Source of the DNA: Nemania diffusa | Lineage: Eukaryota > Ascomycota > Sordariomycetes > Xylariales > Xylariaceae | Length of the DNA: 64,000 nucleotides | NCBI GenBank assembly: GCA_038501195.1 | Contig: JBBPUQ010000006.1 | Span: 558,001-622,000 of the forward strand | Direction: 5' to 3' | Shown: positions 61,991-64,000 of the stretch, piece after piece | Numbering within the stretch: position 1 is the stretch's first letter | Layout: every line of letters begins with the position of its first letter | Notes under the pieces: generated by a model | What the model was told of the DNA's origin: nothing | Databases searched by the model: none | The model's input: only the letters and a program-made list of their open reading frames with translations | Made by a program: the position numbers and the translations under genes

Positions 61991-64000
61991 CAAAAATACA
62001 AAAAAAAAAAAAAAAAAAATAGCTAGTTAAAGTTTTTAAACTAAACATAAACTACTGCAGTAATAAAATTGTTTATATATAAAAAATGCTTTTTAAATAA
62101 GTTTTTTTTTTTTTTTTTTAAATATATATAGCTTAATAAGTTTTAAATTATATTATTTTTATTTTTTTTACTTTTATTTAATTAGTTTGTTTTAAATAAC
62201 TATTAGTTATAATTATTTATTTTATAGTTATTTTACTAATTTTTTATTTATTAGCTAATTTTTAAATTAATTAATAATAATTAAAACATTTATAAAAAAT
62301 TTAAATTAATAAAAAAATATAACTAGTTTTAATTATATTAAAAATATAAGCTATTTTTAAAATATAAAAGCTTTAATAAATTTATTAGTAATTATTTTAT
62401 TAATAAATATATATTTTATTATAAAGTTTTTATATTTAATTTTTTAATATAACTAATAGTTATATATATTTATATATTTTAGTTTAATATATAAAACTGT
62501 TATTTTTTTAATAACTAGTTTTATAATTTGTTAATTATTATATTAAATATATATATATTAGCTATTAAAGCTAATATTAAATTTATTAATTAATTAGTTA
62601 ATATATATAGCTTTTTTAACTATTTATATAAAAACAAAAAGTTTAGTTTTAATAATAAATATAATAACTATATTTTATTTATTAGTTTTTTATTTTATAA
62701 TATTATTAAAAAGTTTTATAATATAAATTTAAAAGCTTTTTTAATTAAAAATATTATTGTTAAATAAAGCATTATTAATTACTACAAAGTTATTTTTATT
62801 ATTAAATTATAAAATATAAAACTAAATGTTTAATAAATAAAATAAAAATTTATTAACTATTTTATAATATTTAAATAATAAATTATAGTTAAAATAAATT
62901 AATTATAAAACTTTAAATATTATATTAAAGTATATAATTATTGTAGTATATAATATAAACTTTACTTTTTGTTAAAATAAATAAATACTAGCTAAAGTTA
63001 TAATTTTTTTATAAAAAAAAAGCTTGCTAGTTTTTATTAAAATATTTAAGTAAATATTAAATATTAAGTTTTTTAATTTAGCAATTTTTTTAATATAAAA
63101 AACTTAAAAAAATTATAAAAAGTTTTTTTATTTATTTTTTATAACTTTTACTTTTAAAAACTATTATAAATTGTTTTTTTTTATAAAGTTATATTTAGTT
63201 TTTAAAACTTTAATTGTTTTATTAATTATTTTTTAGTTTTTTTTTTTATAAGTTATTATTATATTATTAATATAAACAAATAATAACATTTTATTTTTTA
63301 AAAAATAATAAAGTTTATAAAATATAAAAGTAAATTTTATTTTATAAAATAACTTAATAAGCTTTTTTTACTATAATAAAAAAAACTTTTATAATTTATA
63401 TAAAGCTTGTTATAATTAAACTATTATTTTAAACTTTTAATAGTTTAATAATATATATATATAAATTTTTTTAGTTAATTTAATATTAATAAATATATTT
63501 ATAACATTATATTATTTAAATTTTAAATTAAATTTAATAGTAATAGCTATTAATATTTTAAATAATTTTTTTACTAATATATTAATATAAATATTTTTTT
63601 TACTATAATTAAATTATTAGTTTTTTTATATTATTAAACAAGTTTTATATTTATTATAATAGCTATATTTATTAAACTTATATATATATATTTATATATA
63701 ATTAAATATTAAGCTTTTTTATAAAAAACTTTTTAAAACTTTTATTTAAATGTTTATTTTAATATAACTTTATAAATATATATATTTAGTTTTATAAAAA
63801 TAATTTTTTAGCAAATAATTAATAAGTTTGTTATATTACTTTAATAAAAAAAATAAATTTTAATAATAAATTTTTATTTTTTAAAATAGCAGTTTTTAAA
63901 AATAAGCTTTTTAGCAGTAATTAAATAGCTTAAAAGTTTTTTTTTTTTTTTAAATAGCTTTATTAATATTTAACACTTATAATATTTTGTTATAAAAAAT
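59240..64000. repeat. AT-saturated, RIP-like repeat block (right)
   Basis: Composition falls abruptly to almost pure A/T after TAGTTAGATCTCGATT and stays so to the end of the window. No open frame survives. Residual C and G again sit in AGCT, GCT and ACT contexts. Long homopolymers occur, notably two A runs near 61963-62020. No element ends are recognised; the block continues past the window. Confidence 0.8.

Overview
The window is nuclear DNA of a filamentous ascomycete (Pezizomycotina). Genes carry short introns of about 46-70 nt with GTAAGT-type donors and CTAAC/GCTAAT-like branch sites. The gene set includes an ATR/Mec1 kinase, Cox16, EMC1, an ascomycete multicopper oxidase and a PNP-NACHT-ankyrin NLR. 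Gene-bearing DNA of ordinary composition alternates with blocks made almost only of A and T, the look of repeats saturated by repeat-induced point mutation (RIP). Genus and species cannot be fixed from the sequence alone.

Layout. 1 to about 6440: AT block with no open frames. 6480-32395: gene island 1, with a small conserved hypothetical protein (minus), a gene-poor 3.3 kb, Cox16 (minus) divergent from the ATR/Mec1/UvsB kinase (plus, 11 exons), a PARP-type zinc-finger protein (plus, 7 exons), EMC1 (plus, 2 exons), and a minus-strand four-exon gene fusing a SesB-like alpha/beta hydrolase to a CorA-like membrane domain. 32396-48569: a second AT block bounded by hAT-like termini (CAGCGCTACCCACA) and an 8-bp target duplication ATCTCACC. 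Inside it are an LTR-retrotransposon relic (two LTRs of about 230 bp, 6.4 kb apart) and, near its right end, a 489-bp foldback MITE. 48606-49436: a second, better preserved MITE of the same family. 49437-59230: gene island 2, with the NLR (plus), a separate CorA-like gene (minus, 5' end unresolved) and a secreted multicopper oxidase (minus). About 59240-64000: a third AT block.

How the genes fit together. Island 1 is largely housekeeping: DNA-damage checkpoint, chromatin-linked zinc finger, mitochondrial complex IV assembly, ER membrane insertion. The flanks of the 16-kb AT block hold genes of fungal non-self recognition type. The hydrolase-CorA fusion abuts its left end, while the PNP-NACHT-ankyrin NLR and a second CorA-like protein lie to its right. 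This is the most interesting neighbourhood. It is a candidate immunity or incompatibility cluster split by a transposon pile-up, though co-function is inference only. Gene models were built by hand from splice signals and reading-frame phase. They close in frame from start to stop except for one doubtful place in the kinase (an in-frame TGA near 14144) and the 5' end of the second CorA-like gene.
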